The position numbers and the translations under genes are program-made. A DNA stretch of 64,000 nt from NCBI GenBank assembly GCA_030710605.1, contig CP092882.1, forward strand, positions 22,950,446 to 23,014,445. Direction: 5' to 3'. The DNA comes from Cordylochernes scorpioides (taxonomy: Eukaryota > Arthropoda > Arachnida > Pseudoscorpiones > Chernetidae). The notes below the pieces were generated by a model. It saw only the letters and a list, made by a program, of their open reading frames with translations. It had not been told where the DNA came from and made no database searches. Below, one piece after another: positions 10,701 to 21,329 of this stretch; positions within the stretch are counted from its first letter, which is position 1; every line of letters starts with the position of its first letter.

Positions 10701-12200
10701 GATATTGATACATAAATACCTTATATATAATATATTATAGATAATTTTATAATTTATTATAATGCACAATAGTTTTTATCGTTATTTGTAAATTTATATT
10801 AATTCTTACCACTTATATACATATTATATGTATTGTGTACCCGTAGAAATCTTGTACTACAGTTTATAATTGAAACTCGACTCCACATCTTGTGATTTTT
10901 TTTCTTTTAACGAATAATGAGATTACCTTTGTCTTAATAAAGACAAATATTATTTTACAGTGATATATTTTATCATATTAATTTTAAACTATTAAACAGT
11001 AATTCTAATCAATGTTTATTAACACATAATATAATATTGATTCAAGATAAAATTATAAAAAGTAATTAAAATGTAAATAGATATCTTATTTTGAAATATT
11101 TTTACAAATTTTGAAAATTGATTTAGAATTTCAGTTGTAAATATATCTACGCTGCGCCCGTATATTTGTTAATATTTCTTTTAAGAAATAATCGACGTTT
11201 TTAATTAAGCCCATTAAAGAGCGATTATCGCTTGAAAGCTAACATTTTAAAAAATAAATATATACTCATTGTGAAAAATATTTGTAGTTTTCAAACATAA
11301 TTTATTATAAAGGTATAGTATCTTAAATTAAAACACTACCAAGTATAACATTTACCTTGCTAGCTTTTAATTTATTGCAGAAGATAGCTGAAATTAACTT
11401 TTAAATATTTTATATCCATAAATATCTAATAAGGTAATAAAGAGAAGTTAAAAATTAAAATATAATTAGAATATTACTAAATAAATTATAAGAGCTTATA
11501 TATATATATTAAAGATTTACATTTTTAATCGAAAATCTGTATTTGAAAACTTATATTTAGTATCCCCAACTAACAATGTATACCAATCAAGCGTAGATAA
11601 ACAATGGGGCTTTAAAAGCTGGGAAAATAAATTTTAAAATACCCTTCTTTTTTTTCCTAACGAAGGAAATAATCTTACTCCAAAGGTATATAAGTAATTG
11701 GCAGAAGAAAAACAAAGTGCTTTTAAAATATGCATTTAAAAAAACGACTTAAATTTTTATTTTTGCCATTTATTTCTAAACAATGCGTTTTGAGGGGTAA
11801 ATTTAATTATTTTCTTTTTTTTTTCCTTTTTGTGTGGAGCTTATAAAAATTTGATTATTAGAGCTAATATTTTATATTTAGAAGCAATAGTTAAATTTAT
11901 TTCATTTAATAATAATAGTAATTTTATACTTTTAATTAATTGTAGAAAATATTCAAATATATTTATGTGTCATTGAATTTCTACACAAATTTATTTCACA
12001 TTTATAAATAACTGAAACAATATATTAGATTCGAAATAAGAATTTTGTATATTTTATATGATATTATATTTAAAGTATTATATGTATTGTGTAAAATACA
12101 ATTTTATTTTATTAGAGTAGTATTAATTTTTTTTTTATATATTAGAAAGAAATGACATAGGCCTGTTCTATGGTAACGGTGATATACATTTATATATATT
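10700..12200. other. AT-rich intergenic DNA
   Basis: Very AT-rich sequence with poly-A/T runs. Near 11,220-11,300 there is a single arm of the foldback family seen at 14,090-14,410 (AGCGATTATCGCTT followed by a TCATTGTGA block). No coding frame is supported. Confidence 0.6.
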
Positions 12201-12201
12201 A

Positions 12202-12541
12202 CTAGACGAATGACCCGGGCAACGCCCGGGTTTACACAATTAAATTTATATTACATATGGAAGATGGACGTAGTTCCCGGAGGTCACCCGCGAGGCTTTT
12301 TTCTTGTCTACTTGGCACAGCTGTGTCACCAACTCTGCACCCGCGCGCCAGGACCTCTTGATCCCTCTGATTGGTCGGTGGGAACTTGGACTGTCCAACC
12401 GGCCGGCAGCCGGACGATTACATTTTCTCGACGGGGGGGGCAGGGAAGTCACGTGCTCGCCGGCAGCCAACGGGCGCGCGCCGCCGGCAGATCGCCCGCG
12501 TTCTAGAGGGCGCTGCTCGTGAGCTAAGTAGAATAATTTGA
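12202..12541 (-). mobile_element. Short GC-rich non-autonomous Helitron
   Basis: On the minus strand the 3' end is the hairpin CCCGGGCGTTGCCCGGG followed by the spacer TCATTCGT and CTAG, then T, nearly the same as Helitron-1. The interior (about 12,270-12,520) is strikingly GC-rich against AT-rich flanks and unrelated to Helitron-1. The 5' terminus is placed near 12,532-12,541 only approximately. The short ORFs in it are not conserved-looking. Confidence 0.75.
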
Positions 12542-13129
12542 ATATATAGTTATAATAATTGATTTATATATATTTTTTTAAAATAGCCTATCGTCATTTC
12601 CCGTTATTTTATACCTATGTATGGAAATTTTGGTTTGAATTAGTGAACTACTGCGAATTTGTATACAGGTCATACAAACCAACAGACAAACATACAAACA
12701 TTCATTTTTATATATATAGATATGGAAGTGGAAAAAGTATTTTATGTCGCCGGTCTTTTTCTTTTCTTTTTTTTTTTTTGAAGGAAGAGATAAAGGCAAT
12801 TTTTGTTAACACTTGGTTATCTCGTGTGTATTCAATAAAGATCACTGTATCAAATATCTTTAGCAAATAATTTCCTTTGTAAATATATTTTGGAGTTCAT
12901 TAAGAAAAATGGTCTTTGATGTAACGATCTCAAGGAAATATTGGACATATCTTGTGGTTGTAAACAATATATAGGTGTATGCGTGTATATGTGTGTATAT
13001 ATGTATATATTTTAAATTTAATGATGTAACTGTAAATAAAATTCAAAGAATATCTCTATATATGTAAATAATATTCATGAATCTTTCTAAGTCGCTTTCT
13101 GTGTATCTTTCCATGTTGAATATTTTCTT

Positions 13130-13205
13130 TATTATATTTGTATGTACATTTAGCGCAAGTGTCCCTAGGGGGATATAGCGTTTTGAATTGAAATAAATAA
13201 ATATC
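13130..13205 (+). mobile_element. LINE-A 3' tail
   Basis: AGCGCAAGTGTCCCTAGGGG followed by GATATAGCG and an (AAAT)n tail, the family 3' terminus. Only the tail is recognisable here. Confidence 0.55.
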
Positions 13206-14059
13206 TTTCAGAGTTATTTCTGAATCTTGGTATACATACATGCTGAGAGATACAACTTCCTTAAATTTTGTCTATGAATGTATATGATATCCAACAAGTC
13301 TTTTGATAAATTTATAAAATTGAAGAAGAATTTTAAATTGAAGCATTCCGTGTCGATAAGATTCTTTTAAAATCTTTGTGTTTATAAAACAAATATCTAA
13401 TTTATATATCACAGATTAAATACTTTAATATAATTTAAACAGAAAGTATTTGAAATCAGAATGTACCATTAGATATATATCTGTGGTTTTCCAAAAGAAA
13501 TTGTATCATGTCAATAAAGAAAATTATATAATTTTTCGCAGATCACCTAAACTTTAATTTCAATTTAATTCGAAAAATGCTGTGCGTGTTTAAATAATTT
13601 ATTAACATAAAGAAAACTTGATTTATTTTTTTTTATTGTTCAGGTCTAATATAATCAAAATATATAAACATTTAAAACTTGTTTTATATATATTAGTAAT
13701 TAAATTAATAGTTAATATTATAGTTAAACCTAACTAAATTGAATTCCACATTGCTCCGCCAAACTTAATTATTTATAACTAAATTAATATTTCTCAACTA
13801 CTTTTTCTTTTCTATTTAATATTAATAGCTATTCTCTAACATTTATATATATAACACACATACTATATGGAAATATATTATATACATTTATGTAATTATA
13901 TATATTAGAGACTTATACTTATTTAGATTTACAAATGTTATATCCTTTGATTTGAATTTCCTGGACATAACTTAAATAATTAAAGAAACCTGTTTAATTA
14001 TTTAACTCAAATTATTTAAAACAATTGATATTAAATCCATTTAGTATGAAATTATGCAT

Positions 14060-14415
14060 CTAACGTCTAATGATATTTTTAAAATACAAAAATATTTTCT
14101 CACAATGCGTTTCTTTTTATTTTAAAATGCTAGGTTTCAAGCTATTATCGCTTATACAGTAGAACCTCCCTTTAGCAGACACCCCGCTAGCGGACACTAC
14201 TCTACAAAGGACATTTTATATTTGAAAAATTACTATTTTTACAATTTAGTAACTCACTGGTAAGAGGACACTTCTCCCTAAAGAACACTTTGGCTCTGCA
14301 ATTAGGTGTTGTCCTTTATACAGGGAGGTTCTATTGTATATTATATATTATACAAGTATAAGCGATTATCGCTTTAAAGCTAGCATTTTAAAATAAAAGA
14401 AACTCATTGTGAGAA
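14060..14415. repeat. Foldback element with a nested MITE
   Basis: Two arms of about 65 bp face each other: the left ends ...AAGCTATTATCGCTTATA near 14,155 and the right begins TATAAGCGATTATCGCTT near 14,357. A single arm of the same family lies near 11,220. A TA-flanked MITE sits in the centre. Confidence 0.75.
14157..14336. mobile_element. Tigger/pogo-like MITE, TA target duplication
   Basis: A 180-bp element with inverted ends CAGTAGAACCTCCCTTTA and ...AGGGAGGTTCTATTG, flanked by TA at 14,155-14,156 and 14,337-14,338. Ends of the form CAGT...AACCTCCCT are typical of pogo/Tigger elements. Non-coding; it would depend on a transposase supplied elsewhere. Confidence 0.85.
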
Positions 14416-15844
14416 AATATTTTCATATTTTTTACGTTTTTCACAATTTTAATGATAAAATAGAGATCTAATGATATTACCTACTATTTGAAGGAATCCG
14501 TAAGAAACTCATCTCCAAAAACCTGTTTAATTATTTAATTAAATATTATTTCCTCTTAACTACAAATTAAAATTTTGATTATAACGATTAGATCTTTTGG
14601 AATGAAAATAAGCATCATTATTAAAACTATATTTTTGAATGGTGTGCTCTATTACATATATATTAGATAATAAAAATACATATATTGGATTAAATAAAAG
14701 ATTTATTTACCAATAATATTTTATTCAATCCAATATATGCCTTTTTATTATCTAATAATTTAAGTATGGATTGCTCTATTTTCAGAAATAAAATATATAT
14801 TAAGTATTTTATATATATTTACAGGATGTATAGATTATTAATGGTAAACACAGAAAAGCTTTCAGTAAAACATTTCAAAATATGGGAGAAGAGAAGATAT
14901 ATAAAAAAAGGAAAATATTTAAATATATATTTTTCATAGAGCTTGAGCATTCATAGTTGAAATAAAATTATTTCAAATATTTATTAACTTTTTTATATCG
15001 AATAATCAATATTGTTTAATGTACTCTTTAAAAAGAAATCTCTAGTGTTTCATTTTAAAAAGAAAAACTACTTTAAAAACAGAAGATAATGTAAAAAAAA
15101 GCAGATGGAAAAACAAAACATACATCTCAGATTATTCTGAATAATCTCAGTCAAAAGAAAATATTTTTCCACTCGTAGAAAATTCCAATTTCACGATAGA
15201 GGAATTGATTTGGGAACAATAAACTGTATATCAAAGCTGACTTTTCGTCAACTTTATCATGGAATCTTTTTATAGAAAATTTTAAACTCTGTATAAAATA
15301 TGGAACGATTTGAATTGTTTAGATAAAAGGTCTTTATATATAAAGTTTACATTTGAGGAACAATTAAGCAATTTTCTCGCTACACTTATACACTTAATTA
15401 AACGTATTTAATTTAAAATTACATCTCTCTGTAATATTTAATGACGTCATTTTAAATTTAAGAAGGTCATTTTATGATTTAATTATATCCTATTTTTATC
15501 TCTCTTAATAACATGTCATTTACAATTAAATTACATTTCTGAAATTAATTCTCTTTACATTTTTTCTAAATGTAATTATATATACACGAAATTATATAAT
15601 GTTATTTCATTAATAAAAAAATATAATTTAGAACATTTTGAAAATTTATTATTTATATATATTTTATGTTGAATATAAATAATTGAAAATTTAAAATTAT
15701 TCTATTTATTTCCAAATATTCTATATATAAAAAGAATACTGTTTTTTTTAATTATTTAAAATGATTCATTATTGCACTGTATTTATATTTTATAGCTTTT
15801 ATTGTGTTAAGACAAACTGTAATATAAAAAGGCGTTTTATAGTA

Positions 15845-16035
15845 ATAAAAATATATCAAAATTCGAAACTATTTTGAAGGCGTAAGATTTTTTTTAATAT
15901 TAAACAATGTCTACTTCCCTTACTGCAATGGAAAAATTAATAGGAGTAAGGGCAGTAGAAATTGTTTATTTTCAAAAAGAATCTTACGCCTTTAAAATAG
16001 TTTCGAATTTTGATAACAGATGGCGCGTTAGTGAA
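15845..16035. repeat. Fb-family foldback (ends only)
   Basis: Inverted arms TTCGAAACTATTTTGAAGGC and complement, followed inward by the block TACTGCAATGG. This copy has lost the central conserved block. A partial second copy follows at 16,130-16,260. A GATGGCGCG half-site occurs outside the right arm, as at other Fb copies. Confidence 0.7.
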
Positions 16036-16259
16036 TCATAATAAAAATATATGTTTATAAGTTTTAAAGTTTTTTCAATGAGATTATTATAGAAAACCTT
16101 TTGTTAAAAATAAACTATTTGACACTAGTTTTCTAACAAAACAACTTCCCAATGTCTTTACTGCGATGGAAATATATTAGGAAGGGCCTGGCTCATCTGT
16201 AGTGAGCCCTTCCAGTTTAATCTACCAAATCGATTTATAATTGTACAACCTCCTGTACA

Positions 16260-16720
16260 GCCTTATATTATATTAGTGCGGTTATTTTGTTTGAAAATAA
16301 AATTCTACGAGGCCGCAGTCACCGTTCGGAGGAGATTAATGGATTCACAGAATATCGTGATTTATTTGGATGAGGAAAGCGAAGACTAGAACGCGGCTGA
16401 TTCCACACTCGCCTGTTCAGTGATTCGCTAACCTTCGCGTATACACTGTGGAATCTGTGGCCACTGGACATGTGTAAGTCCTTGAGGCTGTTGTTGGGTT
16501 CTGTGCTGCCTGGAGTATAGGAGCCCATCTATGCTTCCTGTTTAAATGCAGGTTTTATGGATATGAAATTCAATATCGGAAGTCTCCTAGTATTCTTCCT
16601 TATTCCCATCTTCAGGGTAAAAGACAGATATTTGTACTCTGGCTTGCCATACAACGTAACATATTGAACATTTACATGTTTTTATCCTATTCTTTGGCGC
16701 TGTTTAGAGCTTTGTCTTTT
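16260..16720. other. Non-repetitive stretch, no gene assigned
   Basis: Less AT-rich than its surroundings, with a 69-codon minus-strand frame at 16,319-16,528 that has no recognisable motif. It could be a fragment of an unknown repeat or an exon; nothing in the sequence decides this. Confidence 0.3.
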
Positions 16721-16823
16721 TATACAAGTGATTCTAAGGTTCTGCAGAAAAGCTGAGAATATCGTTAACATAGAAAAATATTTAATTAAAAAGGCATATA
16801 TTGGATCAAAATATTATTTATTT

Positions 16824-16866
16824 TACCAATATTTCAGTTGGCTGAACGCCAACTTTTATCAAGGTG
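16824..16866 (-). ncRNA. Hammerhead ribozyme with U3-A8 core pair (HHR-5)
   Basis: On the minus strand: stem I CACC, core UUGAUAA, one extra A, stem II AGUUGGC, loop guuca, GCCAACU, core GAAA, stem III AUAU (self-complementary), H17 = U, stem I return GGUA. The usual core C3-G8 pair is replaced by U3-A8, so the pairing is kept. Against the copy at 24,957-24,999, one base pair in stem II (A-U versus G-C) and one in stem I (A-U versus G-C) change together. Stem I has one terminal mismatch. Confidence 0.7.
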
Positions 16867-17421
16867 TTATGACATATTTAATGTGTGTCAATAACAAACT
16901 CAGCGCCACATAACGTATATACCCATATAATATATCTAGAAGAAACACATTGGTTGTTATATCTCTCCATCAAGACTGTATATAACTGATTACCTATTTA
17001 TATATTGGTACTTTCTATCAGTAATTTCTCCTTTTATTCTTTCTTGGACTCCGGGACAAATCTCTGTAAAACGAAATGTATTTAAAGGTTTGTGCTTCTA
17101 TTTTCAAGCTGAATGGTGAAGTCGGACTGATTCAAGATCCGTGGGATTATTTTCTATATCGTCCCTCCATATTTGAAAAGAAAATCATATTAATGTCCAA
17201 GTAGCTTCTATCTCTCTATGTATACACTAATGGACAAGACTTAAGGCAATGGAAAGTCTTTGATACCACCGGTCATCTTTTTTTTTAAGGAGACAGAGGC
17301 AATTTGTTCACATTTGGATATCTCGTGTGACTTCACTGAAATTCACTGTTTATCAAATATCTTTTTGAGTAATTGTATGTATACCGATATATATACTAAA
17401 AGGTACAACCTCCTTAGGTTT

Positions 17422-17690
17422 TATATAAAAAATAGACACTTCGGCCAGTTGGAGTTTTTTATTTTCTCAATGTTTCAACAAAAATCTTTTGTCTTCGTCA
17501 GGAGAAGTAAATAAAAATAAACATTTGGCAAGGCGTTAAAAATTGTTCTGAGGTTTGCAAGGGCGTTCTCACGTGATTCTTCGAATTTAGTACAACATCT
17601 AAAGCGCGAGACAAAAGATTTTTGTTGAAACGTTGAGAAAATAAAAAACTCCAACTGGCCGAAGTGTCTATTTTTTATATAAATATTAAT
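17422..17690. mobile_element. Foldback retroelement with hammerhead HHR-3
   Basis: Arms of about 80 bp (17,422-17,507 and 17,606-17,685) begin TTTATATAAAAAATAGACAC and share the block CTTCGGCCAGTTGGAG. The left arm holds an intact-core hammerhead; the right arm keeps stem II, GAAACGUU and stem I but has lost the CUGACGA word. The loop (17,508-17,605) resembles the region right of 37,906. Confidence 0.75.
17464..17506 (-). ncRNA. Hammerhead ribozyme (HHR-3)
   Basis: On the minus strand: stem I UUCUC, core CUGACGA, extra A, stem II GACAAAA with loop gau and UUUUGUU, core GAAA, stem III ACAU, cleavage after UU, stem I return GAGAA. Core words are canonical and stems I (5 bp) and II (7 bp, one G-U) are intact. 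Stem III is weak here (ACAU rather than the ACGU seen at 17,631-17,634 and 37,864-37,906), so activity is uncertain. Confidence 0.75.
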
Positions 17691-18219
17691 GCCGGCCAGG
17701 CAACCTCTATCTCCTTAGGTTTTGTCCATAATTATATATGAGAAAGTACGTTTTTAATGTTTGTTGTGCATACGGTTCCACAAAGAATCGTGAGTTCACC
17801 TGGGAAGATGTCTGGTTATAATTTCAATTTCAGAATATGCAAATTAAGCAAATAATTAATTTGCATATTTATCCGGTCACATGATAAGGATAAGAGAACA
17901 ATTTAAAAATTAGCATCACTATTATTGTACTATAAATAAATCTTTGTTAAGACAATATTGGTTATGCAAACACTCACGGACTAAATCTAAACTATTTGTC
18001 TTTTTATAATAAAGGAATGATAACATAAAATATATGTTTCTAAGATATAGGTGTGTGTCCAACATTCAGAATTCTCTTTAAATAGCCATATAAAGATATT
18101 TTACACTTTCACATTTTCTATATTTAAAATATTTTTACTATAAGGAGAATTTATATAAATAAATTTATCAATATAACAATGGAAGAAATTAAGATACGAA
18201 TGTTTCTTTTCACAAATAA

Positions 18220-18440
18220 ATCAAACTTTCCTACTGTCTTTACAGCGATGAAAAAATATTGTGAGGGCTTGACTCATCAGTGGTGAACCCTCCCAGCGGT
18301 TTCGCCAATTTAATCTACCAGACCGTTTCTTTAGAGCTCTAATACTGTATTGGATCATTCTGATTATATATGTTTCATTGAAGGGTGGAATATCAGAAAT
18401 GGTATTTAAGCAAACTATAGACATAGGCTTTTTGGACAGT
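18220..18440 (-). repeat. Fb-family copy, single arm
   Basis: Contains the conserved Fb block on the minus strand (18,256-18,308): UUGGC, GAAA, GGGAGGG, CUGAUGA, GUCAA in this order, preceded by the TACAGCGATG variant of the arm. No inverted partner nearby. Confidence 0.65.
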
Positions 18441-19017
18441 AGAATTATATTTAAATATCAAAGAACATTATAGATTTAAAAAAATTAAAATATAATAATA
18501 TAAAATATTTACTATTTTTGAAAAAAAAACATCGTGTTTTCTATTTTATTATTTTTACAAATTGAAATATATATATATATTTTTTTATTAAAAAAAAACA
18601 AAGTCGAAAATAAATTATAAACACATTTTTTTCTGTATTTATTTATTTTTTTAAATCGAGGCTATTTTTTAAAAAAACTTAATTTAAAAGTTGCCTACAA
18701 TATTTTTTTAAAATGTAAATTTTTCGAATTTTTATATTTAAAAAAGTTCAATAATATTATTCTTATCGGTTGGAAGGAGAATTTTGGTGGAATTAGAAAT
18801 TTTCACTCGATTTGCTTCGCTAAAGGTAATTTTCTTGAAGAGTTATCGGACAATATGTATTGGCAAACTTTTTTTTCTAGCAGAGAGGGGTAAAACCGAT
18901 TTCCTTTTTGTCAGAAATATTTCCAAATATTGATCAGAAAAATATTATGTAAATAGGAACAGTTTTAATAAGCTATTTATAGAATTTTCAGTATTTATTT
19001 CATCTAATTATAGGTAT

Positions 19018-19335
19018 TAAAAATAAAAAGGCATATCTTGACCAGGAGCACATGCGTTTTTCAGATGACAGAGCGGCATCTGGTGGAACAGAAATCAACT
19101 ATTTATTGATTTAGCCTATTTCCTGATATTTGGCCAACCCAATTTCTTGATAACTCAAGAAAAGCCATCCACGAACGCGTTTCGCGCTGTTGGCGCTCGT
19201 CAGCGTGGAGTAGGCTGTATCACTGCGACCAAAAAGATTTTTTTATCACAGTGGCTTCTTGATAAACCAAGAAATGGGTATTTAAGGCCAAACTTGCGTA
19301 AAAACGCTTAACATTTTAACAAACTTTTAACAACA
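19018..19335 (-). mobile_element. Single-unit hammerhead retroelement HHR-1, 13-bp target duplication
   Basis: A 318-bp insertion flanked by the 13-bp direct repeat TAATTATAGGTAT (19,005-19,017 and 19,336-19,348). It holds one hammerhead on the minus strand, a CATCTGGTGGAACAG block and a GGCATATCTTGACCAGGAGC end. The long target duplication fits target-primed reverse transcription, not a DNA transposon. There is no ORF of note, so it must be mobilised in trans. Related copies: 9,998-10,200 (decayed), 26,092-26,253 (truncated), 51,310-51,475 (foldback). Confidence 0.85.
19169..19208 (-). ncRNA. Intact minimal hammerhead ribozyme (HHR-1)
   Basis: On the minus strand: stem I CCACG, core CUGACGA, stem II GCGC with loop caaca and GCGC, core GAAA, stem III ACGCGU (self-complementary), cleavage after UU, stem I return CGUGG. 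Against the copy at 26,878-26,917, the second stem II pair is C-G instead of G-C, a compensatory double change, and only the free core position N7 differs (C versus U). Cleavage at GUU rather than GUC may be slower. Confidence 0.92.
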
Positions 19336-19567
19336 TAATTATAGGTATGTAGTACTCAATGATGTTCTATTTAACAAAATGTTTGTATGTATTTGCTACC
19401 GAACCAATTAGAAAATATTAAAAACTCTAAAATGGCAACTTCTTGAAATTATATGTATGCGCCTCTATAAACTTAGAAGTTTGTGTCCATAGGTTCCCTA
19501 AACACCCCTAAGCTTCCTTCTATAGTAAATGCATGGTATATAAGAAAACCAATCTAATTTATTTTTT

Positions 19568-19715
19568 TGCTAGTACAGGCCATGATAATCATGGTAGGTA
19601 GAAGTAGCTAACTGCTTTTACTGTAAGTGCACCACAAGTCTACAAATGTGAAAAGCATTTCGACTTTTGCACTTACAAATGTTCCAGAGCCCCGTTTGGT
19701 TACTCATTATGTTCA
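19568..19715 (-). mobile_element. Partial tRNA-derived SINE body
   Basis: Matches the 3' body of the SINE at 33,925-34,212 (blocks CAGGCCATGATAATCAT, TTTTACTGTAAG and CCAGAGCCCCGTTTGGTTAC) but lacks the tRNA-like head. Confidence 0.7.
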
Positions 19716-19823
19716 CTCATTCAATAACCTTTATCATTACAGTAAAAAATAAAGGCTTTTAGTGAATCCTCTCAACGATTTCGCCAAATTAATCTCCAGA
19801 CTCCTCAACTATTGGATTGGTTT

Positions 19824-19985
19824 GGGGGTCGGTGGAAGGATGGTTTAAACCGTTTGCTTTCGACTGCAACGACCCGGGTTCGATTCCCGCATTAGGTACT
19901 TTTTTTCTGATTAAAAAAAATGCTCCAATGGCCCAAGGCTGCAAGGATGGCCGGGCAACTGTATATATGGTCCGTAAAATAAAAA
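19824..19985 (+). mobile_element. tRNA-Glu-derived SINE head joined to a LINE-C scrap
   Basis: The head (19,824-19,900) has an A-box-like GGTTTAAACCG, an anticodon-arm-like segment around CTTTCGA and a B box GGTTCGATTCC. It is followed by a T run and then a 36-bp piece (GGCTGCAAGGATGGCCGGG...) that also occurs at 54,483-54,520 inside the LINE-C C-terminal region. The usual SINE body is missing. Confidence 0.7.
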
Positions 19986-20029
19986 ATAAAATGGTATATT
20001 AGATTTATTAGATGGTATAGATTTGTATA

Positions 20030-20120
20030 TTGTCACAGCCGACATAGACACTCATGTAAATATTTTCATTAATAATTTAATTAAACAAATCAAAGTTGTG
20101 TCAAATGTCGGCTGTGACAA
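20030..20120. mobile_element. 91-bp MITE, TA target duplication
   Basis: Perfect 16-bp inverted ends TTGTCACAGCCGACAT and ATGTCGGCTGTGACAA with TA on each side. The interior is AT-rich and non-coding. It ends 3 bp before a solo LTR. Confidence 0.8.
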
Positions 20121-20123
20121 TAT

Positions 20124-20333
20124 TGCCACGTGGAAAATTAGGGAAGACAAAAAACTTCAGGAGGAAACAAAATTTATTTCAGGTAAGGACAACCTATGAA
20201 TTGTAAACAAAAGATAAGCCACGAGGGAAATTTAGAGAGTCGCCAGATATAAACATAAAAAATTGACCACTCTGTTAATAATAATTAATAAATACTATGT
20301 TACATAAATAAAATTAATAAATACCATGTTACA
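20124..20333 (-). mobile_element. Solo LTR (210 bp), ATAT target duplication
   Basis: Plus-strand ends TGCCACGTGG and ATGTTACA, flanked by ATAT (20,120-20,123 and 20,334-20,337). Another copy lies in opposite orientation at 22,090-22,278 and a decayed one near 50,110-50,275. Orientation is assigned by an AATAAA on the minus strand and is tentative. Confidence 0.85.
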
Positions 20334-20470
20334 ATATCTAGGTAATGAAAACATTGAAGCACGAGTATATTCCAGTATATGGTACTAATCTGCCATCAGA
20401 AATGTGAGCGGTCAGGACTTTTTGCTTTTATTATAATCACATCACTACATCTATATACATCAAATAGAAA

Positions 20471-20940
20471 TGTCAAATTATATTGACAAACTTTTTCAGT
20501 TTTTTTTTTTTCTGATCAGTTTTCTAGCGGGAAGAATGTTGTTTTCGGTTGTTAGTGAACCAATCTCTCACGCCTTCTCATTGGACGAATGTGGCCATGT
20601 TTGTATATAAAGGGGACTAGGGAATGCGGAGGGTACAGAGAGAGCGTGGATAAGTGGTGTGGAGATACTTAAATGGTTTTTCTACGTGATTTTTCCGTGT
20701 CTGGCTGTTCTCTTGGCATCCCTGTGTCACCCGAGTCCGATCCCTACCAACGCTACAATAAAGATAAGTTGATTTTTAATTTAATTTAACAAATCGTGAG
20801 TTGTTTTTATCTCCTTTTTGTTGTTAGTGTTGTACTCTTGAGTGTACGTTGTTCGGTGTATTAAGTTACTCTTACGGTAGGCCCTAGTATATTCCTTTTT
20901 TTGTGTGTGTGTTAACCCGCGAAAGTAGTAACCTTTGTCA
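20471..20940 (+). mobile_element. Solo LTR (470 bp) related to the 42-47 kb Gypsy element
   Basis: Starts TGTCAAATTATATTGACAAA and ends AACCTTTGTCA, flanked by the 4-bp repeat GAAA (20,467-20,470 and 20,941-20,944). Both ends and the TATATAAAGGGG and GTTACTCTTACGGTAGGCCC blocks match the LTR of the complete Gypsy element, but the middle differs, so it is a sister subfamily. TATATAAAGGGG near 20,605 is a plausible promoter box and AATAAA near 20,758 a plausible polyadenylation signal. Confidence 0.9.
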
Positions 20941-20999
20941 GAAACATTAAGTCGGAAACGTTTCTTTTACACATAGAACAAACTTCTACTCGGCGATGA

Positions 21000-21250
21000 A
21001 AAATATTGGGAGGGCTTGGCTCATCAGTGGTGACCCTTCTAGCGTTTCGCCAATTTAATATACCAGACCGCTTCTTAGAGCTCTAATACTGTATTGGAGA
21101 ATTCTACATTTATATACTACACTGAAAAAAAAAATCTGCAATCTTAGAAATGGTATTCTAGAAACAATGGACATAAGCTTTTAAGACAGTATAATTACAT
21201 ATAAATATTTGCTTCGAGCAATGCTCTTTTGCAAACAATAAGTACAAGAC
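21000..21250 (-). repeat. Fb-family copy, single arm
   Basis: Carries the Fb block on the minus strand (about 21,010-21,054: UUGGC, GAAA, AAGGG, CUGAUGA, GCCAA) next to CGGCGATGAAAA, as in the copy at 18.2 kb. No inverted partner nearby. Confidence 0.65.
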
Positions 21251-21329
21251 CAGTTAGTTATAAATTAATATAAAGCTATAACTCCCCATCTATATAGAAT
21301 AAATTTTAAAATATATCAATTATAGAGAT

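Larger units (their letters stand above)
17225..17732. mobile_element. Tc1/mariner-like MITE interrupted by an HHR-3 foldback
   Basis: Ends CACTAATGGACAAGACTTAA (left) and ...TAGGTTTTGTCCATAAT (right) flanked by TA. The same family occurs at 863-963 and 32,455-32,669. The interior is broken by the palindromic insertion at about 17,422-17,690; a CAACCT...CTTAGGTTT block at the insertion point appears on both sides, with a 5-bp difference. Confidence 0.6.

Noticed and set aside
12210-12522. Three overlapping frames in a GC-rich block
   Set aside because: They start in the Helitron terminal hairpin region and have no family resemblance; high GC alone leaves frames open.
18256-18308. Calling the Fb block a working type II hammerhead
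   Set aside because: Core words and stem II are in the right order, but there is too little sequence for closed stems III and I; reported as an unresolved structured element instead.
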